Source: Shimia biformata
GTDB lineage: Bacteria > Pseudomonadota > Alphaproteobacteria > Rhodobacterales > Rhodobacteraceae
Reading direction: 5' to 3'
NCBI RefSeq assembly: GCF_016888515.1
Contig: NZ_JAFEJK010000001.1
Span: forward strand, 2,832,777 to 2,896,776
DNA: 64,000 nucleotides
Shown: in pieces, positions 55,402 through 64,000 of the stretch
Numbering within the stretch: position 1 is the first letter of the stretch
How the letters are laid out: each line of letters opens with the position of its first letter
The notes under the pieces: generated by a model
What the model saw: only the letters and a program-made list of their open reading frames with translations
The model's database searches: none
Told to the model about the DNA's origin: nothing
Position numbers and translations under genes: made by a program

Positions 55402-56615
55402 CAGCGGTCGATCTCCCCGAACACGATGTCGATGGTGCCGACGATGGCGGCAACATCGGCCAGCTGGTGGCCCGAGGTGATGTGATCCAGCGCCTGAAGG
55501 TGCATGTAGCCCGGCGCGCGCAGCTTGGCGCGGTAAGGTCGGTTGGTGCCGTCCGAGACGATATAGACGCCGAACTCGCCCTTGGGGGCCTCGACAGCGG
55601 CATAGACCTCGCCTGCCGGAACCTTGAAGCCTTCGGTGTAAAGCTTGAAGTGGTGGATCAGGCTTTCCATCGAGGTTTTCATGTCGCCGCGCTTCGGCGG
55701 GGTCAGCTTGCCACGCGCCAGCACGTCGCCGGTGGCTTCGCGCAGCTTGACGATGGCCTGACGGATGATCGAGGTCGACTGGCGCATTTCCTCGACCCGC
55801 AGCAGGTAACGGTCATAGCAGTCACCGTTCTTGCCGACGGGGATCTGGAACTCGAACTCGTCATAGCATTCATAGGGCTGCGCGCGGCGCAAATCCCATG
55901 CCAGACCGGTCGAACGCAGCATCACACCCGAGAAGCCATGCTCCAGCGCGTCATTCTGGTCGACGACGCAGATATCGACGTTACGCTGTTTGAAAATGCG
56001 GTTCTCGGTCAGCAGCCCCTCGATATCATCAAGGATCGACGGGAACTCGATGGCCCATTCCTCGATATCGTCCAGCAGTTCATCGGGCAGATCCTGATGC
56101 ACACCGCCGGGACGGAAATAGGCCGCGTGCAGACGCGCGCCGCAGGCCCGTTCGTAGAAGATCATCAGCTTCTCGCGTTCCTCGAACCCCCAGAGGTTCG
56201 GGGTCAGCGCACCGACGTCCATCGCCTGCGAGCAGACGTTCATGATGTGGTTCAGCACGCGGCCGATTTCCGAGTAAAGCACCCGGATCAGCTGGGCCCG
56301 GCGCGGCACTTCCACACCCGCCAGCTTTTCGATTGCCAGACACCAGGCATGTTCCTGGTTCATGGGCGACACGTAGTCGAGACGATCGAGGTAAGGCAGG
56401 TTCTGCAGGTAGGTCCTGCTTTCCATCAGCTTCTCGGTGCCACGGTGCAGCAGACCGACATGCGGGTCGCAACGCTCGACGATCTCGCCGTCCAGCTCCA
56501 GCACCAGACGCAGAACGCCGTGGGCCGCAGGGTGCTGCGGGCCGAAGTTGATGTTGAAATTGCGGATCTGCTGCTCGCCCGACAGGGCGTCTTCGAATCC
56601 CTTGGAGCCGTCCAT
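55401..56615 (-). CDS. nuoD: NADH-quinone oxidoreductase subunit D
   Basis: 404 residues. The hydrogenase-like large subunit opens with [23 protein letters not shown] and carries residues around the quinone pocket. Its start overlaps the nuoC stop (TAATG). Normal length. Confidence 0.96.
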   Translation of the reverse strand: MDGSKGFEDALSGEQQIRNFNINFGPQHPAAHGVLRLVLELDGEIVERCDPHVGLLHRGTEKLMESRTYLQNLPYLDRLDYVSPMNQEHAWCLAIEKLAGVEVPRRAQLIRVLYSEIGRVLNHIMNVCSQAMDVGALTPNLWGFEEREKLMIFYERACGARLHAAYFRPGGVHQDLPDELLDDIEEWAIEFPSILDDIEGLLTENRIFKQRNVDICVVDQNDALEHGFSGVMLRSTGLAWDLRRAQPYECYDEFEFQIPVGKNGDCYDRYLLRVEEMRQSTSIIRQAIVKLREATGDVLARGKLTPPKRGDMKTSMESLIHHFKLYTEGFKVPAGEVYAAVEAPKGEFGVYIVSDGTNRPYRAKLRAPGYMHLQALDHITSGHQLADVAAIVGTIDIVFGEIDR

Positions 56616-57223
56616 TACTGAGCCCCCTCTTTCTTCTCATCGCCCGGAAGGATGTAATTCGCCCCTTCCCAAGGGCTCATGAAGTCAAACTGGCGGTATT
56701 CCTGAACCAGCGAGACCGGTTCATAGACGACGCGCTTCAGTTCCTCGTCATACCGCACCTCGGTGTACCCGGTGGTCGGGAAGTCCTTGCGCAGCGGATG
56801 CCCCGAGAAGCCATAGTCCGTCAGCAGACGGCGCAGGTCCGGGTGGCCGGTGAACAGGATGCCGAACATGTCGAAGGTTTCCCGCTCGGGCCAGTTGGCG
56901 CAGGGGTGGATCGCGGTGATCGACGGCACCGCCTCGTCCTCGCGCAGCGATACGCGCAGGCGCACGCGGGCGTTCTGGAACATCGACAAAAGGTGATAGA
57001 CCACGTCGAACCGTTTTGGACGGTCGGGATAGTCCACCGCCGTCACATCAACCAGCGTGGCAAAACGGCAGTTCGGATCGGTCTTCAGAAACTCGACAAG
57101 CCCGGCGATGTTCGCCGGGGCGACGTCGATGTTCAGCTCTTCGTGGGTCACATCCCAGCCAAGCACGCAGTCGGGCCGCTTCAGCTCGATATGCGTGGCC
57201 ATTTCCTTCAGCGCATCACTCAT
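56615..57223 (-). CDS. nuoC: NADH-quinone oxidoreductase subunit C
   Basis: 202 residues. The 30-kDa-type subunit with the conserved region [27 protein letters not shown] and [11 protein letters not shown]. It contacts NuoD in the peripheral arm. Start and stop overlap nuoB and nuoD respectively, showing tight coupling. Confidence 0.96.
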   Translation of the reverse strand: MSDALKEMATHIELKRPDCVLGWDVTHEELNIDVAPANIAGLVEFLKTDPNCRFATLVDVTAVDYPDRPKRFDVVYHLLSMFQNARVRLRVSLREDEAVPSITAIHPCANWPERETFDMFGILFTGHPDLRRLLTDYGFSGHPLRKDFPTTGYTEVRYDEELKRVVYEPVSLVQEYRQFDFMSPWEGANYILPGDEKKEGAQ

Positions 57224-57753
57224 CGTTGGATCGTCCCCGTGCGGCGGATTTTACGGTGCATCTGCAGGATGCCATACATCAGCGCCTCGGCCGTCGGAGG
57301 GCAGCCGGGCACATAGATGTCGACCGGCACGATCCGGTCACAGCCACGCACGACGCTGTAGGAATAGTGGTAATAGCCGCCGCCATTGGCGCAGGATCCC
57401 ATCGAGATCACGTAGCGCGGCTCGGGCATCTGGTCATAGACCTTGCGCAGCGCCGGGGCCATCTTGTTGGTCAGCGTGCCGGCCACGATCATCAGGTCCG
57501 ACTGGCGTGGGCTTGCGCGCGGCGCGGTGCCGTAACGCTCAAGGTCATAACGCGGCATCGAGGTATGGATCATCTCGACCGCGCAGCAGGCCAGACCGAA
57601 GGTCATCCAATGCAGTGACCCCGTCCGGGCCCAGTTGATCAGGTCCTCGGTCGAGGTCAGAAGGAACCCCTTGTCCTGCAACTCGGCGTTCAGCGCCTGG
57701 GTTGCGACTTCCTTGTCGATCCCGGCGGTGTTGGCTCCGGTCATCACTCCCAT
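57220..57753 (-). CDS. nuoB: NADH-quinone oxidoreductase subunit B
   Basis: 177 residues. The N2 cluster cysteines are in [17 protein letters not shown] and [10 protein letters not shown]. The ATG at 57753 is preferred over the in-frame ATG at 57744 (the TGATG overlap with nuoA) because a purine-rich AGGGGG precedes it; the latter gives a protein three residues shorter. Confidence 0.95.
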   Translation of the reverse strand: MGVMTGANTAGIDKEVATQALNAELQDKGFLLTSTEDLINWARTGSLHWMTFGLACCAVEMIHTSMPRYDLERYGTAPRASPRQSDLMIVAGTLTNKMAPALRKVYDQMPEPRYVISMGSCANGGGYYHYSYSVVRGCDRIVPVDIYVPGCPPTAEALMYGILQMHRKIRRTGTIQR

Positions 57754-58109
57754 TCCAGGGCCCCCTTCTTCCACTCATAGGCAAAGCCGACGGTCAGAAC
57801 GGCCAGGAAGACCATCATCGACCAGAAGCCCACCATCGAGACATCCTTGAAGCCAACCGCCCATGGGAACAGGAAGGCGATCTCGAGATCGAAGATGATG
57901 AACAGGATCGACACGAGGTAGAACCTCACGTCAAATTTCATCCGTGCGTCGTCGAAGGCATTGAAACCGCACTCATAGGCACTCACCTTTTCCGGGTCAG
58001 GATTCCGAACGGCAAGAACGACAGCTGCGAGGATCAGGACAAGGCCAATGGCGATGGCAACGGCCAGAAAGACGAGAATGGGAAGGTATTCCCTCAGCAT
58101 CTCTTCCAC
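57744..58109 (-). CDS. nuoA: NADH-quinone oxidoreductase subunit A
   Basis: 121 residues, three membrane helices, with the conserved loop [25 protein letters not shown]. Translation most likely starts at a GTG (58107-58109), since AAGGAG lies 8 bases upstream; the ATG three codons later has a poorer site. First gene of the nuo operon. Confidence 0.95.
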   Translation of the reverse strand: MEEMLREYLPILVFLAVAIAIGLVLILAAVVLAVRNPDPEKVSAYECGFNAFDDARMKFDVRFYLVSILFIIFDLEIAFLFPWAVGFKDVSMVGFWSMMVFLAVLTVGFAYEWKKGALEWE

Positions 58110-58126
58110 GGGGTGGCTCCTTTCAT

Positions 58127-58141
58127 GCGCGAAAATCGCGC
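58127..58141 (-). promoter_or_regulatory. 5' leader hairpin of the nuo operon
   Basis: A perfect 6-bp stem (58127-58132 against 58136-58141) with a 3-base loop, located in the predicted nuoA leader just upstream of its AAGGAG site. It may influence translation initiation, but it is short. Confidence 0.25.
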
Positions 58142-58169
58142 AGATAGATGGCTGTTTTGACTAAAGGCG

Positions 58170-58198
58170 GGTTTACCGTTGCCCCATGGCGCGGTCAA
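58170..58198 (-). promoter_or_regulatory. Candidate nuo operon promoter
   Basis: On the minus strand: TTGACC (58198-58193), a 17-base spacer, TAAACC (58175-58170). It predicts a leader of about 55 bases before the GTG of nuoA. It is the best promoter-like pair in the 270-base gap. Confidence 0.4.
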
Positions 58199-58238
58199 CC
58201 AAGCCAAAACACATTCAAATTTTCTAATGAAACAGCGA

Positions 58239-58260
58239 AACCCCTTGTTTCAAAGGGGTT
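58239..58260. repeat. 8-bp inverted repeat in the nuoA-liuC gap
   Basis: AACCCCTT (58239-58246) and its complement (58253-58260) with a 6-base loop. Neither side has a T run, so it is not a clear terminator. It lies between the divergently placed nuo promoter and the end of the liu genes. Confidence 0.3.
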
Positions 58261-58379
58261 GGGCCGGGAGCGGCGGTTTCTGCGGCAATAAGTCAGGCAA
58301 AGAGTTCGACGATTTGTCGGGCTTTGACACCGATGGGCCACGAATCCGCGCCGTGACCCGCTGCCCGGCGGCAACGGCC

Positions 58380-59162
58380 CTACTGGACCCAGCCCGCCTT
58401 GCGCTTTTCGAAAAACGCCGCGATGCCCTCGCGCGCCTCGTCGCCTTCCCAGGTCTCGGCCAAGGCGGTGACAGCGTGGTCGATGGCGGCCTGATCGATC
58501 ACCGGACCAAAGCGCCGCGCCAGCGCCTTGGCCGAGGCCACCGCCCCCGGCGCGCAGGCCAGATAGGGTGCGACTTCGGCTTCGACGGCGGCGTCCAGTG
58601 CATCCGCCGGAACAGCTTTTGCCAACAGGCCCAGCGTCACCGCCTCATCCGCCTTGAACAGCCGCCCCGAGAAGAACACGCGCCGCGCCATGGCTTCGCC
58701 CATGCGGGCGATGACATAGGGACCGATATTGGCCGGGATCAGGCCCAGTTTGACTTCGGTCAGCCCCATCGTGACCGTCTCCGCGCCAATCGTCACGTCA
58801 CAGACAGACGCCATGCCGACCCCGCCGCCAAACGCGTTGCCCTGCACCCGTCCGATCAACGGTTTCGGCAATTCGTTCAACGCTTTCAACATGATGGCAA
58901 GCTTGGCCGATTCCGCCTTGCGGGTGGCGGTGTCCATTTCCATCTGCGCCCGCATCCACGCCAGATCGCCGCCCGCGCAAAAGGATTTGCCCGCCCCGGT
59001 CAGGATCACCACGCGCACGGCGTCGTCCTGCGCCAGCTGATCCGCCGCCGCTGCAAGATCGTCCAGCATCTGCGCATTCATCGCATTGTGTTTCTCGGGC
59101 CGGTTCAGCGTCAGCGTCGCAACGCCCCGGTCATCGGTTTCAATGGTGACTGTCTCGAACAT
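58380..59162 (-). CDS. liuC: Enoyl-CoA hydratase family, probable methylglutaconyl-CoA hydratase
   Basis: 260 residues of the crotonase fold: the CoA loop KSFCAGGDLAWM and the oxyanion segment GNAFGGGVGMASVCDV are present. In a leucine cluster the expected reaction is hydration of 3-methylglutaconyl-CoA to HMG-CoA. The ATG at 59162 is used. It is the last gene of the cluster on this strand. Confidence 0.87.
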   Translation of the reverse strand: MFETVTIETDDRGVATLTLNRPEKHNAMNAQMLDDLAAAADQLAQDDAVRVVILTGAGKSFCAGGDLAWMRAQMEMDTATRKAESAKLAIMLKALNELPKPLIGRVQGNAFGGGVGMASVCDVTIGAETVTMGLTEVKLGLIPANIGPYVIARMGEAMARRVFFSGRLFKADEAVTLGLLAKAVPADALDAAVEAEVAPYLACAPGAVASAKALARRFGPVIDQAAIDHAVTALAETWEGDEAREGIAAFFEKRKAGWVQ

Positions 59163-59194
59163 GGGCTCTCTCCCCAAAACAATTCCCGAAGATT

Positions 59195-60052
59195 TTATGT
59201 CGCGCCGCGCATCGCGCGGGCCATGTCCGCTGCCTCAGCCAGAACTGCCGGGTCCAGCCCGGTGTCATAGCCTTTGGCCACCAGCATGTCATTGACGGCC
59301 TCGGTCGCAACATTGCCTGCCGCCCCCGGCGCATAAGGACACCCGCCCAAGCCGCCGACCGCTGCGTCGAACACACGCAGCCCCTTGTCCAGCGAAGCTT
59401 CGATATTCACCAGCGCCCGGCCGCTGGTGTCATGGTAATGCCCCGCCAGTTTCGCCGCCGGCACCACCTCCAGCACCGCATCCAGCATCGCGGCGATGCT
59501 CTCTGGCGTGCCCTGCCCGATCGTGTCGCCAAGGCTGATCTCGTAGCACCCCATATCCAGCAGCGCCGCCGCGACCTTTGCCACCTGACCCGGCGGTGTC
59601 GGTCCGTCATAGGGGCAGTCGGTCACGCAGGACACATAGCCCCGCATCGGCAGCCCCGCCGCCTTCGCAGCCTCGGCGACCGGCGCGAACCGCTCAAGCG
59701 ACTCGGCGATGGTGGCGTTGATATTGGCCTTCGAGAACCCCTCCGAGGCCGAGCCGAAAATCGCGATCTCGTCCGCCTTGGCCGCAACCGCGCCGTCAAA
59801 CCCCTTCATGTTCGGGGTCAGCGCGGCATAGGACACGCCCGGCGCGCGGGTGATGCCGGCCAGAACTTCGGCGCTGTCGGCCATCTGCGGCACCCATTTC
59901 GGCGAAACGAAAGACGCCACCTCGATCCGGCGGAACCCGGCGCGGGACAGGCAATCGACCAGCGCGATCTTTTCCGCCGTCGGGATCTGGCGTTTTTCGT
60001 TCTGCAACCCGTCGCGCGGGCCCATCTCGAAAATTTCGACCGTGCCGCCCAT
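59195..60052 (-). CDS. liuE: Hydroxymethylglutaryl-CoA lyase
   Basis: 285 residues. The HMG-CoA lyase signature is visible: the N-terminal MGPRDGLQNEK, SVTDCPYDG-type loop (here SCVTDCPYDGP), and GGLGGCPYAPGAAGN with the catalytic Cys. It cleaves HMG-CoA to acetyl-CoA and acetoacetate, the final step of leucine degradation. Start: ATG at 60052. The GST gene ends 1 base upstream, so the two are tightly packed. Confidence 0.94.
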   Translation of the reverse strand: MGGTVEIFEMGPRDGLQNEKRQIPTAEKIALVDCLSRAGFRRIEVASFVSPKWVPQMADSAEVLAGITRAPGVSYAALTPNMKGFDGAVAAKADEIAIFGSASEGFSKANINATIAESLERFAPVAEAAKAAGLPMRGYVSCVTDCPYDGPTPPGQVAKVAAALLDMGCYEISLGDTIGQGTPESIAAMLDAVLEVVPAAKLAGHYHDTSGRALVNIEASLDKGLRVFDAAVGGLGGCPYAPGAAGNVATEAVNDMLVAKGYDTGLDPAVLAEAADMARAMRGAT

Positions 60053-60053
60053 A

Positions 60054-60719
60054 TCAGCCCTCTTCCCCCGGCACCGGGTAGAAATCCTTCGCATAGAACT
60101 GCTGCTCACCGTCCATCGCCCGGGCAGCCTGGTAACCGGCGCGGGCCATGATGCGATCGCGATAGGCCACAACGTTTTCGAACCGGTCCAGTCGGACGTA
60201 ATAAGGTGCCGAAAACAGGTTGAACCCCATCATGCAATCGACCGCCGAGAAACCCGACGGCAACAGCCAGTCACGCCCCTCAAGCTTGCGGTTCATCGCC
60301 TTCAACGTTGCCGCCAGCCGCGCCGCTTCCAGTTTCAGCACCTGCGGGCTGGCCGGTGTCGGGTCCCCCATGAACAGGTGCTGCATGTTGAGCGAGGCCA
60401 GGATCGAGGCCTGAGTCTCGGCAAAACCAAGCCATTCCAGGAAAGCCACACGCTCTGCATCACCGGCAAATCGGCCAAGCCCCTTTTCGGGACGGGTTTC
60501 GCAGAGATATTCGACGATGGCCGGGCTTTCGTAGATGGTGATCCCGTCAATTTCGAGCGCAGGCACCCGGCCTGCGGGCGACACGGCCCGGAAATCCTCG
60601 GCCCGAAGCGAACCATCGGTGATCGAATAGTATTTCAGATCACAGTCGATCCCCATTTCCTGAAGCAGCCACAGGATGCGGAACGAGCGGGAAAACGGGA
60701 TATGGTGAAGTACGGTCAT
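60054..60719 (-). CDS. Glutathione S-transferase family protein in the liu cluster
   Basis: 221 residues. A thioredoxin-like N-terminal domain (HIPFSRSFRILWLLQEMG, then AGRVPALEIDGITIYESPAIVEYL) and a helical C-terminal domain match the GST fold. The substrate is unknown. The gene overlaps the liuD stop (ATGA) and directly precedes liuE, so it is expressed with the leucine pathway. A GST is not part of the standard liu operon. Confidence 0.86.
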   Translation of the reverse strand: MTVLHHIPFSRSFRILWLLQEMGIDCDLKYYSITDGSLRAEDFRAVSPAGRVPALEIDGITIYESPAIVEYLCETRPEKGLGRFAGDAERVAFLEWLGFAETQASILASLNMQHLFMGDPTPASPQVLKLEAARLAATLKAMNRKLEGRDWLLPSGFSAVDCMMGFNLFSAPYYVRLDRFENVVAYRDRIMARAGYQAARAMDGEQQFYAKDFYPVPGEEG

Positions 60720-62665
60720 GCGGCGGCGTCCTCTTCCTCGGCCAGAACAATCAATGCAGCCCCTTCCTGCACCTGATCCCCGGCGGATGCCAAGACTTCC
60801 GCTACGACGCCATCGCGCGCGGCCAGCAGGGAATGTTCCATTTTCATCGCTTCGAGGATCGCCAGCCGGTCCCCCGCCGCGACGGTCTGGCCCGGTTTGG
60901 CAAAGATCGATTTCACCAGCCCCGGCATCGGCGCAAGGATGACATTGCCCCCCGCCGCGTCGTCTCCGGCGCGGTCCAGCGGGTCGATCACCTCGAAGGA
61001 ATAGGCATTGCCCCAAAACACGGTCAGATCCTGCCCGTGGCGCGCGGTGCGGGCCTGAACGCGGGTGGCATCGACCCACCACGAGCCATCGCGCCACTGG
61101 ACACGGTGCTGTATTTCGCCAAGGTCGACGACATAGTCATAGCGACCGTTCACGGTCACTTTCGCGACGATTTCTTCCTCGTTGTGGACCAACGACACCG
61201 CATGGGTCAGCGGCGACCAAAGCACGAAACCCGCGTCCTTCGGCAAATCCATCAGGCCCAGCGCCGTCAGCGCCGCAATCGACCGCGCCTTGGTGCAGGC
61301 GACGGGTGCCGCCGCCAGCGTATCAAGGTGCCGCCCGATCAGGCCGGTATCGACATCGCCTTTCACGAAATCGGGCTGTTCTGCCAGAAGCCGCAGGAAC
61401 GACACGTTCGTCACCGACCCGGCGATATCGGTCCAGCGCAATGCGCGCTCCAGCTTGCGCAGGGCCGCGCCGCGGCTGGGCGCATGCACGATCAGCTTTG
61501 CGATCATCGGATCATACCAAGGCGAAATCGTATCCCCTGCCCTGACCCCGCTGTCGACGCGGGCATCGGCGGGAAACTCAAGATGGGTCAGCGTCCCCGT
61601 CGCGGGCAGGAAGCCCTTGGGCACGTCCTCGGCATAGATACGCGCCTCGAACGCGTGGCCGGTGATGGTCAGCTCGTCCTGTTTCTTGGGCAAAGGATCG
61701 CCCGAAGCGACGCGCAATTGCCATTCCACCAGATCGACGCCGGTGATCAGCTCGGTCACCGGATGTTCGACCTGAAGCCGGGTGTTCATCTCCATGAACC
61801 AGAAACCGTCGGTGCGCAGCCCGTCGGATCCGTCGACAATGAACTCGACCGTGCCCGCGCCCTTGTAGCCGATGGCCTCGGCCGCGCGCACCGCCGCCGC
61901 GCCCATCGCCGCGCGCACATCGGCGGGCATGTCGGGTGCCGGGGCTTCCTCGATCACCTTCTGGTGACGCCGCTGGAGCGAGCAGTCGCGTTCAAACAGA
62001 TGCACCGCCTTTTCACCGTCACCAAAGACCTGAACCTCGATATGGCGGGGCTGCAAAATGTATTTCTCGATCAGAACATCGGGGTTGCCGAAGGCGGTGG
62101 TGGCCTCGCCTTGCGCCGATTGCAGCGCGTCCATGAAATCGGCGGGGTTCTCGACCAGCCGCATCCCCTTGCCGCCGCCTCCCGCCACCGCCTTGATCAG
62201 GACCGGATAGCCGATCATATCGGCGGCACCGCTGAGGTGTTCGGGGTCCTGGTTTTCACCGTGATAGCCCGGCACGACCGGCACGCCGGCCTCTTCCATC
62301 AGCTTCTTGGCGGCGTCCTTCAGCCCCATCGCGCGGATCGCATCCGCCGAAGGTCCGATAAAGGTCAGGCCCGCCTTTTCCACGGCCTCGACGAACTTCG
62401 GGTTCTCGGACAGGAAGCCATAGCCGGGATGAATACCCTGCGCCCCGGTCGAGAGCGCCGCCTCGATGATGAGATCGCCCTTCAGGTAACTGTCCTTCGG
62501 TGCGGGGCCGCCGATATGCACCGCCTGATCCGCCATGGCGACATGTTTGGCGCCCGCATCGGCATCGGAATAGACCGCAACCGTGGCCACGCCCAGCTTG
62601 CGGGCCGTTTCAATCACGCGGCAGGCAATTTCACCGCGATTGGCAATCAGGATCTTGTTGAACAT
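60716..62665 (-). CDS. liuD: Methylcrotonyl-CoA carboxylase biotin-containing subunit
   Basis: 649 residues. An N-terminal biotin carboxylase (ILIANRGEIACRVIETARKLG, GGGGKGMR) is followed by a C-terminal biotin carrier domain with AMKM, biotinyl Lys608. It carboxylates 3-methylcrotonyl-CoA together with LiuB. The ATG at 62665 has AGGAG upstream. BirA at 39.2 kb should biotinylate it. Confidence 0.93.
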   Translation of the reverse strand: MFNKILIANRGEIACRVIETARKLGVATVAVYSDADAGAKHVAMADQAVHIGGPAPKDSYLKGDLIIEAALSTGAQGIHPGYGFLSENPKFVEAVEKAGLTFIGPSADAIRAMGLKDAAKKLMEEAGVPVVPGYHGENQDPEHLSGAADMIGYPVLIKAVAGGGGKGMRLVENPADFMDALQSAQGEATTAFGNPDVLIEKYILQPRHIEVQVFGDGEKAVHLFERDCSLQRRHQKVIEEAPAPDMPADVRAAMGAAAVRAAEAIGYKGAGTVEFIVDGSDGLRTDGFWFMEMNTRLQVEHPVTELITGVDLVEWQLRVASGDPLPKKQDELTITGHAFEARIYAEDVPKGFLPATGTLTHLEFPADARVDSGVRAGDTISPWYDPMIAKLIVHAPSRGAALRKLERALRWTDIAGSVTNVSFLRLLAEQPDFVKGDVDTGLIGRHLDTLAAAPVACTKARSIAALTALGLMDLPKDAGFVLWSPLTHAVSLVHNEEEIVAKVTVNGRYDYVVDLGEIQHRVQWRDGSWWVDATRVQARTARHGQDLTVFWGNAYSFEVIDPLDRAGDDAAGGNVILAPMPGLVKSIFAKPGQTVAAGDRLAILEAMKMEHSLLAARDGVVAEVLASAGDQVQEGAALIVLAEEEDAAA

Positions 62666-62675
62666 CTGGTGTCTC

Positions 62676-63245
62676 CTATTCGCACCATGAACGACGCAGT
62701 CCGCCGTCATAGAATTCCGCCAGCCCTGCCTCTACAAGAGGACGCGCGACGCCTTTTCCGTCTACCGCCAAAGCAACAAGTTCGCGGCCATATCGATCAA
62801 CCTGCCCGGTGGGGCGTGCAGAGATTTCGTTTGCGGTCCAAAGCATCCATCTCAGATACTGAGTGGCGGCAACTCCCTTGACCCGCTCTGAAAAACACTG
62901 GGGGCTAAAGACTTCCGGCGTGTTGAATTGGGTGAAACGCGCCGTCACAAACCCCTTTTGCGGGCAGTAAAGCTCGCCTGTATCTCCATCCTTCAGGGAT
63001 ATTACCCGACAAAATGGTGCGGACTTGATTGCTCCATTCAGCAGGTCGCCAACGACGGGAACGACAAAGAACACCCCCACCACCGTCAAGATGGTCCATA
63101 CAAACCGGCGCGGCAGGTTTCGCGTTGTCGTCCTTACCTGATTTCTTCCTGAGGCACGGGTACTACCCGGCGGTGTGCCCATATCCCATTTGGGGTGGTT
63201 CCGCGCCCCCCGCCAAAACCTTATGACCTTTCGATTCCGGGACAT
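62676..63245 (-). CDS. SNase-like (thermonuclease) domain protein in the liu cluster
   Basis: 189 residues from the ATG at 63245, which lies 3 bases after the liuB stop; an ATG at 63182 would give 168. A hydrophobic segment (FVWTILTVVGVFFVVPVVG) anchors the protein in the membrane. The rest has the SNase pattern: KDGDT, RFTQFNTPEVF, DRYGREL and ARPLVEAGLAEFYDGG. The Asp that usually precedes Thr in the active-site strand is Asn here. A membrane-anchored or periplasmic nuclease-like fold is likely, but activity is uncertain. It is not a known leucine gene. Confidence 0.72.
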   Translation of the reverse strand: MSRNRKVIRFWRGARNHPKWDMGTPPGSTRASGRNQVRTTTRNLPRRFVWTILTVVGVFFVVPVVGDLLNGAIKSAPFCRVISLKDGDTGELYCPQKGFVTARFTQFNTPEVFSPQCFSERVKGVAATQYLRWMLWTANEISARPTGQVDRYGRELVALAVDGKGVARPLVEAGLAEFYDGGLRRSWCE

Positions 63246-63248
63246 TAC

Positions 63249-64000
63249 TCACATCCGGAACACGCCGAAGCGGGTGTCCTCGATCGGGGCGTTCAGTGCT
63301 GCCATCAGCGACAGGTGCAAGACGTCGCGGGTCTTGCGCGGGTCGATGATGCCGTCATCCCAGAGCCGTGCCGAGGCATAGAGCGGGTGGCTTTGATGCT
63401 CGAACATATCCAGCGTCGGCTGCTTGAATGCGGCCTCTTCTTCCGCCGACCATGTGCCGCCCTGCCGCTCGATCCCGTCGCGTTTCACGGTGGCCAGCAC
63501 ACCCGCCGCCTGTTCGCCGCCCATGACCGAAATGCGGCTGTTGGGCCAGGTCCACAGGAAATTGGGCGAGTAGGCGCGGCCGCACATGCCATAGTTGCCC
63601 GCGCCGAACGAGCCGCCGACGATCATGGTGATTTTCGGCACTTTTGCCGTCGCCACCGCCGTTACCATCTTGGCGCCGTGGCGGGCGATGCCTTCGGCCT
63701 CATACTTTCGGCCCACCATGAAGCCGGTAATGTTCTGCAGGAACACCAGCGGGATTTTCCGCTGCGCGCAAAGCTCGATGAAATGCGCGCCCTTGGCGGC
63801 GCTTTCGGAGTAAAGCACACCATTGTTGGCGACGATCCCCACCGGGCAGCCCTTGATATGGGCAAAACCGGTAACCAGCGTTTCGCCGAACCGTGCCTTG
63901 AACTCGTCAAAGCGCGAACCGTCGACGGTGCGGGCGATCACCTCGCGGATGTCATAAGGCGTGCGCAGACCGGCTGGCACGGCCCCAAGGATCTCGTCCG
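63249..64000 (-). CDS. liuB: Methylcrotonyl-CoA carboxylase carboxyltransferase subunit (partial, 5' end outside window)
   Basis: The C-terminal 250 residues of a carboxyltransferase (frame open to the right edge). Recognisable segments are [59 protein letters not shown] and [13 protein letters not shown]. Such a subunit transfers the carboxyl from biotin on LiuD to methylcrotonyl-CoA. Only the end of the gene is present, so its start and the promoter of the cluster lie outside. Confidence 0.92.
   Translation of the reverse strand, partial: DEILGAVPAGLRTPYDIREVIARTVDGSRFDEFKARFGETLVTGFAHIKGCPVGIVANNGVLYSESAAKGAHFIELCAQRKIPLVFLQNITGFMVGRKYEAEGIARHGAKMVTAVATAKVPKITMIVGGSFGAGNYGMCGRAYSPNFLWTWPNSRISVMGGEQAAGVLATVKRDGIERQGGTWSAEEEAAFKQPTLDMFEHQSHPLYASARLWDDGIIDPRKTRDVLHLSLMAALNAPIEDTRFGVFRM

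Noticed and set aside
58239-58260. Intrinsic terminator upstream of nuoA
   Set aside because: The inverted repeat is perfect, but there is no T tract on either strand, so I list it only as a repeat.
60833-62881. 682-codon plus-strand open frame opposite liuD
   Set aside because: Shadow of the biotin carboxylase gene; composition is not protein-like.

Overview
The window looks like a chromosomal core segment of a GC-rich alphaproteobacterium, most likely a Roseobacter-group member of the Rhodobacterales. The evidence is the set of order-typical small families (DUF2842, DUF6524, DUF5333, DUF5337), the 14-gene alphaproteobacterial nuo operon with inserted small genes, a Hint-domain protein, a leucine (liu) catabolic cluster and the general gene style. 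I saw no rRNA, tRNA, CRISPR array, insertion sequence, phage gene or replication origin. After start-site correction no gap between genes exceeds 300 bases.

Layout. 1-6.2 kb: the end of an unidentified gene, a DMT exporter, thiamine pyrophosphokinase, a 690-residue acidic protein, DUF2842, purA and DUF6524. 6.2-8 kb: a cobalt-type nitrile hydratase (alpha, beta, activator). 8-11 kb: secG, pyrG and a low-GC islet with one orphan secreted protein. 11-17.5 kb: alr, an MlaE/MlaF-type transporter pair, a REP-like structured repeat, pqiA-like, radA, cvpA and a homocysteine methyltransferase. 17.7-23.6 kb: purF, a GspC/PilP-like small protein, DUF1284, an SDR protein, surE-pcm and an NlpD-like lipoprotein. 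23.6-28.5 kb: a DUF815 ATPase, the tatABC operon, a WYL-type regulator and an orphan ABC ATPase. 28.5-36.7 kb: AlkC-like DNA glycosylase, a divergent SDR, a Hint protein, prfC, a two-gene unit (unknown protein plus glycosyltransferase) and a DEAD-box helicase. 36.7-40 kb: birA-coaX-rnj. 40-58.1 kb: the complete nuo operon (nuoA to nuoN, minus strand). 58.4-64 kb: leucine degradation genes liuB (cut by the window end), liuD, liuE and liuC, with an SNase-like gene and a GST gene inserted.

Function. Most genes are housekeeping: nucleotide synthesis (purA, purF, pyrG), cofactors (thiN, coaX, birA), protein export (secG, tatABC), repair (radA, alkC), RNA turnover and translation termination (rnj, DEAD-box helicase, prfC), cell wall (alr, NlpD-like) and respiration (complex I). 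BirA can supply the biotinylation that LiuD needs.

I did not find an obvious new defence or biosynthetic system. The points most worth following up are a recurring promoter geometry that puts the predicted transcription start on or next to the ATG of several genes (candidate leaderless mRNAs), a palindrome covering the promoter of the 33.3 kb unit, the small uncharacterised genes inside the nuo operon, the NuoE and NuoL extensions, and the low-GC islet at 10.3-11.0 kb.
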